64,000 nt of DNA, taken from NCBI GenBank assembly GCA_947493695.1, contig CANLSF010000008.1, positions 62,001-126,000 on the forward strand. Reading direction: 5' to 3'. Shown here in pieces: positions 42,623 through 50,493 of the stretch. Each line of letters begins with the position of its first letter. Within the stretch, counting starts at the first letter, position 1. A program made the translations under genes and the position numbers. This DNA is from an uncultured Kiloniellaceae bacterium (lineage in GTDB: Bacteria > Pseudomonadota > Alphaproteobacteria > Kiloniellales > Kiloniellaceae). The notes under the pieces are model-generated. The model saw nothing but the letters and a program-made list of their open reading frames with translations, was not told where the DNA came from and did not search any database.

Positions 42623-43440
42623 ATTCGTACTCTAACCCTGCGAAAAAGCTCCGTGAGCCAGGCCCCGTGACTGACGGTCGAGGTTGCGTGCTTTCGCTCT
42701 ATTCGACGGAAAATGGCATTGGCGACCACATCGGGCGGCATGAAGAACCGGGCGAGCCGAGGCGATCTGAAGCCCGATTTGGTGTGAAACGCGGTGCGGG
42801 TCGGTCCGGGGTGGATGACCTGGACGTCGATCTCACCCTTTAGTTCTGACCTCAGGCTGCGCGCAAAACCTGAGAGCGCTGCTTTGGTGGCAGAGTAGAC
42901 CGCGAACGACGGACAAGGCTGATCTGCCGAGACAGACCCGATGAACAGGATCTTGCCACCCGCCATGCGAAGTTGAGGTGTTAGAAGTTGGCTCAGGATT
43001 ATAGGTGATAGCAAATTAGTCGAAATCAGTTCATCTACTGAGGCGGCGGATTGCTCTTCGACAGGCCCCACCCATCCCGCTGCGGCGTTGTGAATTAGGA
43101 TATCTATTTTCTGCCAACCCAACGCGTCGATTGCCTGGGAGACCAGCGCCGGACTATCCGGTCGGGAAAGATCGGCGCGAACGTAGTGTTGGCGGTGCAT
43201 CAAGTTTGCCCGGACCGCATCTTCCCTCTGCCGTCCGACGATCAAGAGGTCGGCGCCCTGGCACGTCATTATCCGGGCCAGATGCAAGCCAATACCGTCG
43301 GTGCCGCCGGTAATCACAACCCGTCGGCCTGACAGGCTCGTGGCGTGATCCGCTGAACCTGCGGAGGAGGGGCGTGTCGCAGCATTCCTCGATCCCGGTA
43401 GCAGCCTGTATCGCCTGGCAGGTAAGGCAGCGGGGTTCAT
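42619..43440 (-). CDS. Short-chain dehydrogenase/reductase
   Basis: The 273-residue SDR has an N-terminal extension of about 37 residues before RRVVITGGTDGIGLHLARIM. It then has ILIHNAAAGWVGPV, the Ser in FIGSVSADQPCPSFA and VYSATKAALSGFARSLRSEL with catalytic Tyr and Lys. QVIHPGPTRTAFHTKSGF follows. It is the first gene of a two-SDR operon that faces the MarR gene. The paired enzymes may act on one compound or its isomers. Confidence 0.87.
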   Translation of the reverse strand: MNPAALPARRYRLLPGSRNAATRPSSAGSADHATSLSGRRVVITGGTDGIGLHLARIMTCQGADLLIVGRQREDAVRANLMHRQHYVRADLSRPDSPALVSQAIDALGWQKIDILIHNAAAGWVGPVEEQSAASVDELISTNLLSPIILSQLLTPQLRMAGGKILFIGSVSADQPCPSFAVYSATKAALSGFARSLRSELKGEIDVQVIHPGPTRTAFHTKSGFRSPRLARFFMPPDVVANAIFRRIERKHATSTVSHGAWLTELFRRVRVRI

Positions 43441-43495
43441 TCAAAAACTCTCTTTCAGCGCGTGAGCCCTGTGATGGCTTCACAGATTTATAAAA

Positions 43496-43550
43496 GTCAA
43501 TTTAGTTGACTAAAATAGAAAGCGATATTGAGTTAGTCAACTAAATTGAC
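43496..43550. promoter_or_regulatory. 18-bp perfect inverted-repeat operator between SDR and MarR genes
   Basis: GTCAATTTAGTTGACTAA (43496-43513) is exactly mirrored by TTAGTCAACTAAATTGAC (43533-43550) across 19 bases. Each arm also contains its own near-palindrome TTAGTTGACTAA, so two dimers could bind side by side. The element lies 30 bases before the MarR ATG and about 55 bases before the SDR start. Confidence 0.8.
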
Positions 43551-43580
43551 AAAAATCTAACCAATGATCATATTGAAGCC

Positions 43581-44066
43581 ATGCAGAAGACAAGCGGAGA
43601 GACCCGGAAGCCCAGCGCCGTCCCCACTCTGGATGAGCGTCGCACCCGGCTGATTGGCCGACTGGTCACGCGCCTCTCAATGGCATATCAGCGCCGATTG
43701 GCAGCAGATGGCGGGGTAAGTCATGACCTGCCTCCGGCGCAGAAGTCGGTATTGGTGCATATCGAAGCCGACGGAAGCCGGGTGACCACGCTGGCGGAGC
43801 GATTGGGAATTTCCAAACAGGCGATCAGCAAACTGGTGCAGGAACTTGAGGCACAAGGCTATGTCACCCGTCGACCGGATGAAACAGACGGCAGGGCGAT
43901 GCGGGTTTGCTATACGTCAAAAGGCTACGCTCTGGTCGAAGACACCGTGTCTGTCTTCGAGGAGCTGGATCGCGAGACCGACGAAGTCCTTGGCACAAAG
44001 GATGCGGCAGTACTCCGCAAATTGCTTGAGCGTTGGGCCGCGCACCTGGACCCGAAGGCGTTCTAG
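43581..44066 (+). CDS. MarR-family transcriptional regulator
   Basis: The 161-residue regulator has the MarR winged helix: QKSVLVHIEADGSRVTTLAE, then RLGISKQAISKLVQELEAQG and YVTRRPDETDGRAMRVCYTS. A conserved DETDGRA precedes the wing. It is divergent from two SDR genes and an exceptional operator lies between, so it very probably represses itself and them until a small aromatic or lipid-like ligand binds. The ligand is inferred only from the family. Confidence 0.88.
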   Translation: MQKTSGETRKPSAVPTLDERRTRLIGRLVTRLSMAYQRRLAADGGVSHDLPPAQKSVLVHIEADGSRVTTLAERLGISKQAISKLVQELEAQGYVTRRPDETDGRAMRVCYTSKGYALVEDTVSVFEELDRETDEVLGTKDAAVLRKLLERWAAHLDPKAF

Positions 44067-44097
44067 CCTTGGGAAAGCCGGTTTGGCTTAGGCTTTT
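44065..44097 (+). terminator. Bulged hairpin terminator after the MarR gene
   Basis: AGCCT/AGGCT (outer) and AAGCC/GGCTT (inner) make a bulged stem with loop GGTTT, followed by TTTT. It overlaps the last bases of the convergent metallophosphoesterase gene. Confidence 0.45.
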
Positions 44098-44906
44098 ACC
44101 GCAAAGGAGTGCGGTCCATCGATGGCGCCGATGAAGCTCTGATGTGTGAGCAGGCTACCGAAGGGCGCAGCGTCGTCTCGCCAGATGTGCAGATGCAATG
44201 ACGGCGGGTCCATGTGGTAGCTGGAGGGGGCGTCTGGTGCCAGCGCGAGGCTGACGGCGTGGGCCTGGCTGGGGCAGATACTGGCAGGTTTGCCGGCGAA
44301 AGCCGTTAGAATATTGCGGTGAACATGGCCGCAGGCGAGACCCAGCACCTGCGGGTGCTGGGTCAAAACGGCGGATAAGCCTTCGGCGCCCCGGCAGTTC
44401 TGTACATCCATATGCGTGATGCCGGTTGTGAAGGGCGGATGATGCATCGCGAGCAAAGTTGGTTTACCCGGTTGAGCCGCAAGCGTTTGCTCTAACCAGG
44501 CCGAGAGCTCGGCTGATACTTCCCCATGGCGTTCACCGGGGACAGTGTCGTCGAGCATCACCAGCCTCAGGGGAAAGCGGTCTTCGGAATAGCTCAGATG
44601 CCCGCTCTGCGGCAGGTCCATGTCTGTAGAAAAGGCGTCGCGGAAAGTTTCTCGCCGATCGTGATTGCCGGGCAGGGCGATCAGGGGCGGTTGGAGCGGA
44701 GCCAGGAGTTCGCGCGCGTGATCGTATTCCTCGGCGACCCCTCCATCAGTAACGTCGCCTGTCAAAATCACCAGATCCGGCATCGGGTCGAGGCTGTTGA
44801 TATGGGCGACGGCTGCGGTCAGAAAGGCTGCGGTATCAACCCGGCCGTAGGCCAACTTCCCGCGTGGTTTGATGTGGGTATCGGTAATCTGTGCGACAAT
44901 CATCAT
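44088..44906 (-). CDS. Metallophosphoesterase, cAMP phosphodiesterase (CpdA/Icc) type
   Basis: The 272-residue calcineurin-like phosphoesterase has the dimetal motifs in order: IVAQITDTHIKPRG, LVILTGDVTDGG, IALPGNHDRRE, LLAMHHPPF and LACGHVHRNI. The order and length fit class III cAMP phosphodiesterases and related cyclic-nucleotide or phospholipid enzymes. The frame is open to 44975, but the family start MMIVAQITDTH is at 44906. The gene is divergent from the copper ATPase, and the promoter of the latter overlaps the possible extended N-terminus region. Confidence 0.85.
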   Translation of the reverse strand: MMIVAQITDTHIKPRGKLAYGRVDTAAFLTAAVAHINSLDPMPDLVILTGDVTDGGVAEEYDHARELLAPLQPPLIALPGNHDRRETFRDAFSTDMDLPQSGHLSYSEDRFPLRLVMLDDTVPGERHGEVSAELSAWLEQTLAAQPGKPTLLAMHHPPFTTGITHMDVQNCRGAEGLSAVLTQHPQVLGLACGHVHRNILTAFAGKPASICPSQAHAVSLALAPDAPSSYHMDPPSLHLHIWRDDAAPFGSLLTHQSFIGAIDGPHSFAVKA

Positions 44907-44990
44907 ACCGCCATCGGAGCCGAGAACGGGCCGATCGTCAAGCTGCGTTGAACCCGAGCAACGTCGATTCTCCATCAGCGATTCTACCGC

Positions 44991-45021
44991 TTGACCTTCC
45001 AGTGACTGGAACTCTTATCTT
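44991..45021 (+). promoter_or_regulatory. CueR-type (MerR-family) promoter of the copper ATPase
   Basis: A -35 TTGACC (44991-44996) and a -10 TATCTT (45016-45021) are separated by 19 bases, the over-long spacer typical of MerR-family promoters. Within the spacer, TTCCAGTGACTGGAA is a perfect inverted repeat resembling the CueR box (CCTTCC-N-GGAAGG). The leader to the GTG start is about 30 bases. Confidence 0.75.
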
Positions 45022-45056
45022 TCACGTGAATCCACAAATCAAAACTGGATAACTGC

Positions 45057-47243
45057 GTGAGTTCCTACGTTTTTGCGATTGAAGGCATGACCTGCAGCAA
45101 CTGCGCCCAGCGGTTGGAAAAAGCCTTGCGCAAAGTGCCTGGTGTTCTGAAGGCGGACGTAAATTTCGCCCTAGAGAAGGCAAATGTCACGGGCGCTGTG
45201 GACCGCGCGACGCTCATCGAGAGCGTGCGGGTTGCGGGCTACGCGGCCACTGAACCCGATTTACCCGCGCGGGACGGCCCACATGACAGGAGCTTCGTCT
45301 TCGGATTGTCGGATGAGCTGTGGCAACTCGTGATCGCGGTTTTTATCAGCCTGCCCTTTCTGGCGCATATGGTCCTGATGACGCTTGGTCTTAATTGGGG
45401 ATTGTCCGGCTGGCTGCAATTTGCTCTGGCCGCGCCGGTGCAGTTCTGGATCGGCGGCCGGTTCTACATTGGTGCCTGGAAGGCCTTGCGCGCTGGAGCG
45501 GCCAATATGGATGTGCTGGTCGCTTTGGGCACCTCGGCGGCGTTCTTTTACAGCCTCGCTGTCCTGCTCTCAGCTGAAGGGTTCTTAGGTCTGGCGTTGG
45601 CAGATGGGCATCTGTACTTCGAAGCAGCGGTGATCGTGATCACGCTGATTCTGGCCGGCAAGCTTCTGGAGGCCAGGGCGAAACGCAGCACTGCGTCCGC
45701 TATCCGGGAATTGATGGCTCTGCGGCCCGAAACTGCCCGGGTTTTGCGCGCAGACGCCGAAGTTACGGTCTCGATCTCAGAGGTCCGGAGCGGCGACGTA
45801 ATCATTGTAAAGCCCGGTGAGAAGATCCCCGTCGATGGCCAGATCATCGAAGGTTCCAGCGAAGTTGATGAAGCGCTGGTAACGGGTGAAAGCCTGCCTG
45901 TGCTTCGGGCCATGGGGGCGGCTGTGATCGGAGGATCAATAAATGGCAGCGGCTTGCTGAAGCTGGAGGCGCGGGCGGTGGGTGAAGATTCGACCCTGGC
46001 GCGGATCATTCGGCTGGTCGAGCGCGCGCAGAGCGGCAAGGCTCCGGTGCAGCAGTTGGTCGATCGCATCAGCGCTGTCTTTGTGCCGGTAATCCTTTTG
46101 ATCGCCGTGGCGACTCTGGCCGGATGGTTGCTTGCCGGCGCCGGGTTCGAGAGCGCGCTCGTTGCTGCTGTGTCGGTGTTGGTGATCGCCTGTCCCTGTG
46201 CCCTGGGTCTGGCGACCCCGACCGCTATTGTCGCGGGGACGGGCGCTGCGGCAAAAGCGGGCATTCTGATCAAGGATGTCGAGGCGCTTGAACATGCGAA
46301 CCGCGTGACCACGGTCGCTTTCGATAAGACCGGAACCCTGACGGAAGGTACGCCGGCGATCCGCGATGTTGTCACCCTGAAGGATGATGACGACGCGATT
46401 CTGCGTTTGGCCGCCTCAGCACAGCAAGGCAGCGAGCATCCGTTAGCCAAAGCCTTTTTGCGACAGGCTGACGAGCGTGCGATCGCATTGTTGCCCGTTA
46501 GTGAGTTCGAGAGCCGCGCGGGACGTGGGATTTTGGCGCAGGTCGGGACAGAGAATCTGGTTATCGGCAATCCCGAAATGATGGCGGAGGCGGGTATCGA
46601 AATCGAAGCTCTGATGCCGCAGCAGGAGAAGATGGCGGCGCGGGGTGAAACGCCGGTTTTTGTCGCTGTTGATGGCGAGTTGCGTGGTGTCTTTTCCTTG
46701 AACGACCCGCTGCGCACGCTCTCCGCAGCCGCAGTGAAGCAGTTGCAGGGTAATGGCATTCAAACCCTTATGCTGAGCGGTGACAACCAGTCCGTCGTGG
46801 CGCGTATTGCTCAGAGCATCGGGCTCGAGCGGGCGTTGGGGGCTTTGCGCCCGGAGGGGAAAGTGGCGGAACTTGCACGTCTGAGAGCTCATGGGGAAGT
46901 CGTGGCGATGATCGGTGACGGTGTCAACGATGCGCCCGCGCTGGCCGAAGCCGATGTCGGGATCGCCATGGGCAGTGGCAGTGACGTTGCGATGGAGACC
47001 GCCGCCATTACCCTGATGCGCCCGGATCCGCGGCTGGTTTCCGCTGCGTTACAGATCGCCCGGGCCACTGTTTCGAAAATCCGGCAGAACCTATTTTGGG
47101 CCTTTGTCTATAACATTGTCTGCATTCCGCTTGCAGTTTCCGGCGTGTTAAGTCCGGCCTTTGCCGGTGCTGCCATGGCGTTTTCCAGTGTCAGCGTCGT
47201 GACCAATTCTCTTTTGCTGAAGCGTTGGAAGACTCGGTTTTAG
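45057..47243 (+). CDS. copA: Copper-exporting P1B-type ATPase
   Basis: The 728-residue membrane pump exports Cu(I) with ATP. One N-terminal heavy-metal domain carries GMTCSNC (residues 10-16). Eight membrane helices, the actuator motif VTGESLPVLR, the transport CPC in VLVIACPCALGLATPTAIV, the phosphorylated Asp423 in FDKTGTLTEG, SEHPLAKAF and the hinge MIGDGVNDAPALAEADVGIA follow. The CPC with a terminal Asn/Tyr-rich helix (WAFVYNIVCIPLAVSG) and MAFSSVSVVTNSLLL marks Cu+ specificity. It has a GTG start. A CueR-like promoter precedes it, but no MerR gene is in the window. Confidence 0.95.
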   Translation: MSSYVFAIEGMTCSNCAQRLEKALRKVPGVLKADVNFALEKANVTGAVDRATLIESVRVAGYAATEPDLPARDGPHDRSFVFGLSDELWQLVIAVFISLPFLAHMVLMTLGLNWGLSGWLQFALAAPVQFWIGGRFYIGAWKALRAGAANMDVLVALGTSAAFFYSLAVLLSAEGFLGLALADGHLYFEAAVIVITLILAGKLLEARAKRSTASAIRELMALRPETARVLRADAEVTVSISEVRSGDVIIVKPGEKIPVDGQIIEGSSEVDEALVTGESLPVLRAMGAAVIGGSINGSGLLKLEARAVGEDSTLARIIRLVERAQSGKAPVQQLVDRISAVFVPVILLIAVATLAGWLLAGAGFESALVAAVSVLVIACPCALGLATPTAIVAGTGAAAKAGILIKDVEALEHANRVTTVAFDKTGTLTEGTPAIRDVVTLKDDDDAILRLAASAQQGSEHPLAKAFLRQADERAIALLPVSEFESRAGRGILAQVGTENLVIGNPEMMAEAGIEIEALMPQQEKMAARGETPVFVAVDGELRGVFSLNDPLRTLSAAAVKQLQGNGIQTLMLSGDNQSVVARIAQSIGLERALGALRPEGKVAELARLRAHGEVVAMIGDGVNDAPALAEADVGIAMGSGSDVAMETAAITLMRPDPRLVSAALQIARATVSKIRQNLFWAFVYNIVCIPLAVSGVLSPAFAGAAMAFSSVSVVTNSLLLKRWKTRF

Positions 47244-47424
47244 TTTCCGTCAAATGCTATAATCCTGCATCGAATTAGTGGCCGGTGCAGGGATCTTGTG
47301 TTGTTGCTTCTAGAACCCCCTAGAAAGCACGCACATTGCGGCGTTTTTTCCGTAGTCTTTGAGCTCTGAAGTGCCGGTCGATTCTCGACCGGGAAATCGA
47401 TGTCTTTGGGATGGGAGATACCGC

Positions 47425-48129
47425 ATGAGGTTCAAAGACAAGACGGTTGTCGTCACGGGCGCGGCTGGCAACCTGGGGCAAGCCGTCGCGAGTGCCTTTG
47501 CAGCCGAGCAGGCTCATCTGGTGCTGGTCGACGCAGACGCCGGGCGGCTGGAGGAAGTTTTCCCCGGCGCCTCAGCCAATCGCGAGAAACTGGTCGTGGA
47601 TCTGCGCGATGAAGCGGCGACTGCCGACGCTTTGAGCCGGGTTTTTAATGACGAGCGGTCTTGTGACGTTCTCTGCGCGATCGCAGGCGGTTTTCATATG
47701 GGCGAAGCCGTTCATGAGACCTCCTCAGAAGCCTGGGATCTGATGCTTGGTCTCAATACGCAAACTCTGCTGTCGGCGGTGAAAGCCCTGGTGCCGGGCA
47801 TGGTTTCACGAGGTGAGGGACGCGTCGTGACGGTCGGTGCGGCTGCCGCACGAAGCGGCGTTGCAGGTATGGGCGCTTACACCGCCAGTAAATCCATGGT
47901 CATGCGCCTGACTGAAGCTATGGCTGCGGAGCTTGCGGGTAAGGGCGTGACGGTAAATGCCGTTTTACCCAGCATCATTGATACACCGCAAAACCGCGAA
48001 GCCATGCCAGGCGCAGATCCGGGCGGCTGGGTGACACCGGCCGATCTGGCCGAGGTCGTGGCCTTTTTGGCTTCGCCGGCGGCGCGTGCGGTCAGTGGCG
48101 CGCTCCTGCCGGTGACCGCTGGACGCTGA
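47425..48129 (+). CDS. Short-chain dehydrogenase/reductase
   Basis: The 234-residue SDR has TVVVTGAAGNLGQAVASAFA, VLVDADAGRLEEVF, CAIAGGFHMGEAVHETS, VVTVGAAAARSGVAGMGAYT and ASKSMVMRLTEAMAAELAGK. Within GAYTASK the Tyr-x-x-x-Lys pair is kept, while the usual catalytic Ser position reads Ala (VTVGAAAA), so activity may be altered. GGGAGA at 47413-47418 supports the ATG at 47425. The frame is open to 47359. The substrate is unknown. Confidence 0.83.
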   Translation: MRFKDKTVVVTGAAGNLGQAVASAFAAEQAHLVLVDADAGRLEEVFPGASANREKLVVDLRDEAATADALSRVFNDERSCDVLCAIAGGFHMGEAVHETSSEAWDLMLGLNTQTLLSAVKALVPGMVSRGEGRVVTVGAAAARSGVAGMGAYTASKSMVMRLTEAMAAELAGKGVTVNAVLPSIIDTPQNREAMPGADPGGWVTPADLAEVVAFLASPAARAVSGALLPVTAGR

Positions 48130-48197
48130 GCGCGCAAACACCCGTATGATTTTTGATGCAGGGAATCCGGTTAGACAAAGAATGCCACTGTCGGAAC

Positions 48198-49244
48198 TCA
48201 CGATTTCCGCGGTGGAGCGGTAGACCCCCCCGGCACAAGCCTGGTTTCGATCAGTACGCTCTTCGGTGTTTTTTCCCCGGCCAGTACGCCGACCAGGGAC
48301 TCGGCTGCCTTCAGTCCCATCTGCGCGGTTGGAACGTGCATGGTGGCAATCTGGGGAACCATTTCCTGCGCGATGTCGAGGCCATCATATCCACAGATTG
48401 AGAGGTCTTCGGGGACCGACAAACCACGCGCCTGTGCCTCCATCAATGCACCGATTGCGAGGACGTCATTACCGCAAATAACGGCTGTGATTTCCGGCGA
48501 TGCGTCCAGCAGCTCTGCCAGACCCTCGCGACCGTTGTGAACGGAGAAGGTACGGCGCGTGATACGTTGTGCAGGAAGTTCAACCTCGGCCTCCTGGAGC
48601 GCGTCCATAACCCCGCTTGTGCGTAGCCGCGCGCGGTCACTCACATCGGAGGGACCTTCAATAACGCCGATTTCCCGATGTCCGAGTTCAAGGACAAAGC
48701 GGGTCATAGCTTCCGCTCCGGCGCGATTGTCGTAACCGACGCAGCGGTGAGGACCATCGGGCAGATAAATCGAGATCAACAGGTAGGGGATTCCGCGGCG
48801 GTCCAGGAGATCGTAGAGCTCTGTCGAACGCTGTTCGCCGGCGAGAACAAGGGCGTCGATACCGGATTCGACCAACGCCTGTGCCTCCTCCATCTCCAGG
48901 CTCTCATCGAAATCGTAATTGGCGAGTACAAGGCTGTAGCCTGATTGACGCAGGCGCCGCTGCAGGGCCTCGACGAAGCGCGAGTAGATAGAGTTCGCGA
49001 TGGTAGGAATGAGGGCGCCGACCCGGAAGGTCTTCTGGGACGAGAGTGCGCGTGCTGCGGGGTCGGGAATGTAGTTGAGCCCGGCTGCGACCGATGCGAC
49101 GTGCTTGCGAAGCTCCTCGGAAACCTGGGGTGAGCGGTTAAGGGCTCGCGATACCGTGGCCGTAGATACACCTGCGGCCTTGGCGACATCTCGCACACCC
49201 ACACTGCCTGTGCGTCGTCCGCTCCCGGAAAATTGCTTCACCAC
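48198..49244 (-). CDS. LacI-family transcriptional regulator
   Basis: The 348-residue repressor has an N-terminal HTH with hinge (VGVRDVAKAAGVSTATVSRA, then LNRSPQVSEELRKHVASVAA and LNYIPDPAARALSSQ) and a periplasmic-binding-protein-like effector domain (VGALIPTIANSIYSRFVEAL, VICGNDVLAIGALMEAQARG, LSICGYDGLDIAQEMVPQIA). It is divergent from a betaine-type ABC operon, and a 26-bp palindrome lies between them. It most likely represses that operon and responds to its substrate or a breakdown product. Confidence 0.9.
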   Translation of the reverse strand: MVKQFSGSGRRTGSVGVRDVAKAAGVSTATVSRALNRSPQVSEELRKHVASVAAGLNYIPDPAARALSSQKTFRVGALIPTIANSIYSRFVEALQRRLRQSGYSLVLANYDFDESLEMEEAQALVESGIDALVLAGEQRSTELYDLLDRRGIPYLLISIYLPDGPHRCVGYDNRAGAEAMTRFVLELGHREIGVIEGPSDVSDRARLRTSGVMDALQEAEVELPAQRITRRTFSVHNGREGLAELLDASPEITAVICGNDVLAIGALMEAQARGLSVPEDLSICGYDGLDIAQEMVPQIATMHVPTAQMGLKAAESLVGVLAGEKTPKSVLIETRLVPGGSTAPPRKS

Positions 49245-49382
49245 CTGATCTTCTTCCGACTTTCGTAGCGACTGATTAAGTCTGTTTTTCGTTGCGTTTG
49301 TGAGCTTATCGCCGATGCCGCGTCAACCCAAGCCGGATCGGGGTCTGAAAGTGACTTGCACCCGGCGAACTTTTGCGACTAT

Positions 49383-49408
49383 GCTTTATGTAACCGGTTA
49401 CATAAAGC
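49383..49408. promoter_or_regulatory. 26-bp perfect palindrome, LacI-type operator
   Basis: GCTTTATGTAACC is followed directly by its exact reverse complement. The central TAACCGGTTA with the CG-type centre is the classic LacI/PurR-family operator form. It lies 20 bases before the ATPase gene's ATG, where bound repressor would cover the promoter or leader. Confidence 0.88.
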
Positions 49409-49428
49409 GATAACGCGGGGATGAGAGA

Positions 49429-50493
49429 ATGGGAAATACGGATGCAGGGGCTCCGGTAATTGAGGTTCGTTCTGTCTGGAAGATCTTTGGATCCCGGGCC
49501 GACGAAGCCCTCGAGGCTATTCGCAGAGACAATCTGACAAAGACCGATGTTCTAAAGCAGTTCGGCTGCGTGGTTGGTGTAGCAGATGCGTCTTTTGCGG
49601 TCGGACAGGGTGAAATTTTTTGCATTATGGGGCTTTCGGGGTCTGGAAAGTCGACCCTGGTCAGACACATCAACCGGCTGATCGAGCCGACGTCCGGCGA
49701 GATCTTTCTCAACGGCCGCGATGTGAATGTTCTGAATGATGAAGAGCTGCGCCAGTTGCGTGCCGAGACGATCGGTATGGTTTTTCAGAACATGGCGCTG
49801 CTGCCGCACCGCACCGTGCGCGACAATGTCGGCTTTGCCCTGGAACTGCGGGGCGTCGACAGCTATCAGCGCAGCATTGCGGCGGACGAGACCATCGCCA
49901 AGGTTGATCTTACGGGGTATGGCGACCGCTATCCCTCAGAACTTTCCGGGGGTATGCAGCAGCGGGTCGGCCTGGCGCGGGCGCTGGCTGCCGATCCTGA
50001 TATTCTGCTGATGGACGAACCTTTCTCGGCGCTCGACCCTCTGATCCGGCGGCAGTTGCAGGACGAGTTCCTGGCACTTTCCCGGGTGATGCACAAGACG
50101 ACCCTCTTCATCACGCATGATCTCGATGAGGCAATCCGGATGGGGAGCCGCATTGCGATCATGAAGGATGGTGTGATCGTGCAGATCGGCACACCGGAAG
50201 ACATCGTGACCAAGCCGGCAGATGAGTATGTCTCTGACTTCGTGGCCGGCATTTCACGCTTGAAACTGGTGTTCGCCCATACCGTGATGCAGCCGCTCGA
50301 GGCCTATAAGGCAAACGGCGGGAACGGACTGGATGAAACGCTTTGTCCGGTTGCGGATCCGGAAACCGACCTGAATGCGCTGGTCGATCTGTCGGTTGAC
50401 AGCGAGCACCCAATTCTCATCAAAGACGACGGCAATACGGTTGGTGTCGTGACCAAAACCGCGTTGCTGCGCGGCATACAGGGAGAGCCGTGA
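49429..50493 (+). CDS. Quaternary-amine ABC transporter ATP-binding protein (ProV/OpuAA type)
   Basis: The 354-residue ATPase has Walker A IMGLSGSGKSTLVRHINRLI, Q-loop FQNMALLPHRTV, signature ELSGGMQQRVGLARALA and Walker B ILLMDEPFSALDPLIRRQLQ. The N-terminal VWKIFGSR plus an insert before Walker A and the LVRHINRLIEPTSGEI block are typical of the glycine betaine/proline betaine class. The C-terminal extension (about 240-354) resembles a degenerate CBS regulatory tail, which in relatives senses ionic strength. It overlaps the permease gene by one base (TGATG). Confidence 0.9.
   Translation: MGNTDAGAPVIEVRSVWKIFGSRADEALEAIRRDNLTKTDVLKQFGCVVGVADASFAVGQGEIFCIMGLSGSGKSTLVRHINRLIEPTSGEIFLNGRDVNVLNDEELRQLRAETIGMVFQNMALLPHRTVRDNVGFALELRGVDSYQRSIAADETIAKVDLTGYGDRYPSELSGGMQQRVGLARALAADPDILLMDEPFSALDPLIRRQLQDEFLALSRVMHKTTLFITHDLDEAIRMGSRIAIMKDGVIVQIGTPEDIVTKPADEYVSDFVAGISRLKLVFAHTVMQPLEAYKANGGNGLDETLCPVADPETDLNALVDLSVDSEHPILIKDDGNTVGVVTKTALLRGIQGEP

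Noticed and set aside
47258-47263. TATAAT as a -10 element after copA
   Set aside because: No acceptable -35 lies 16-18 bases upstream, and the next gene starts 160 bases away.
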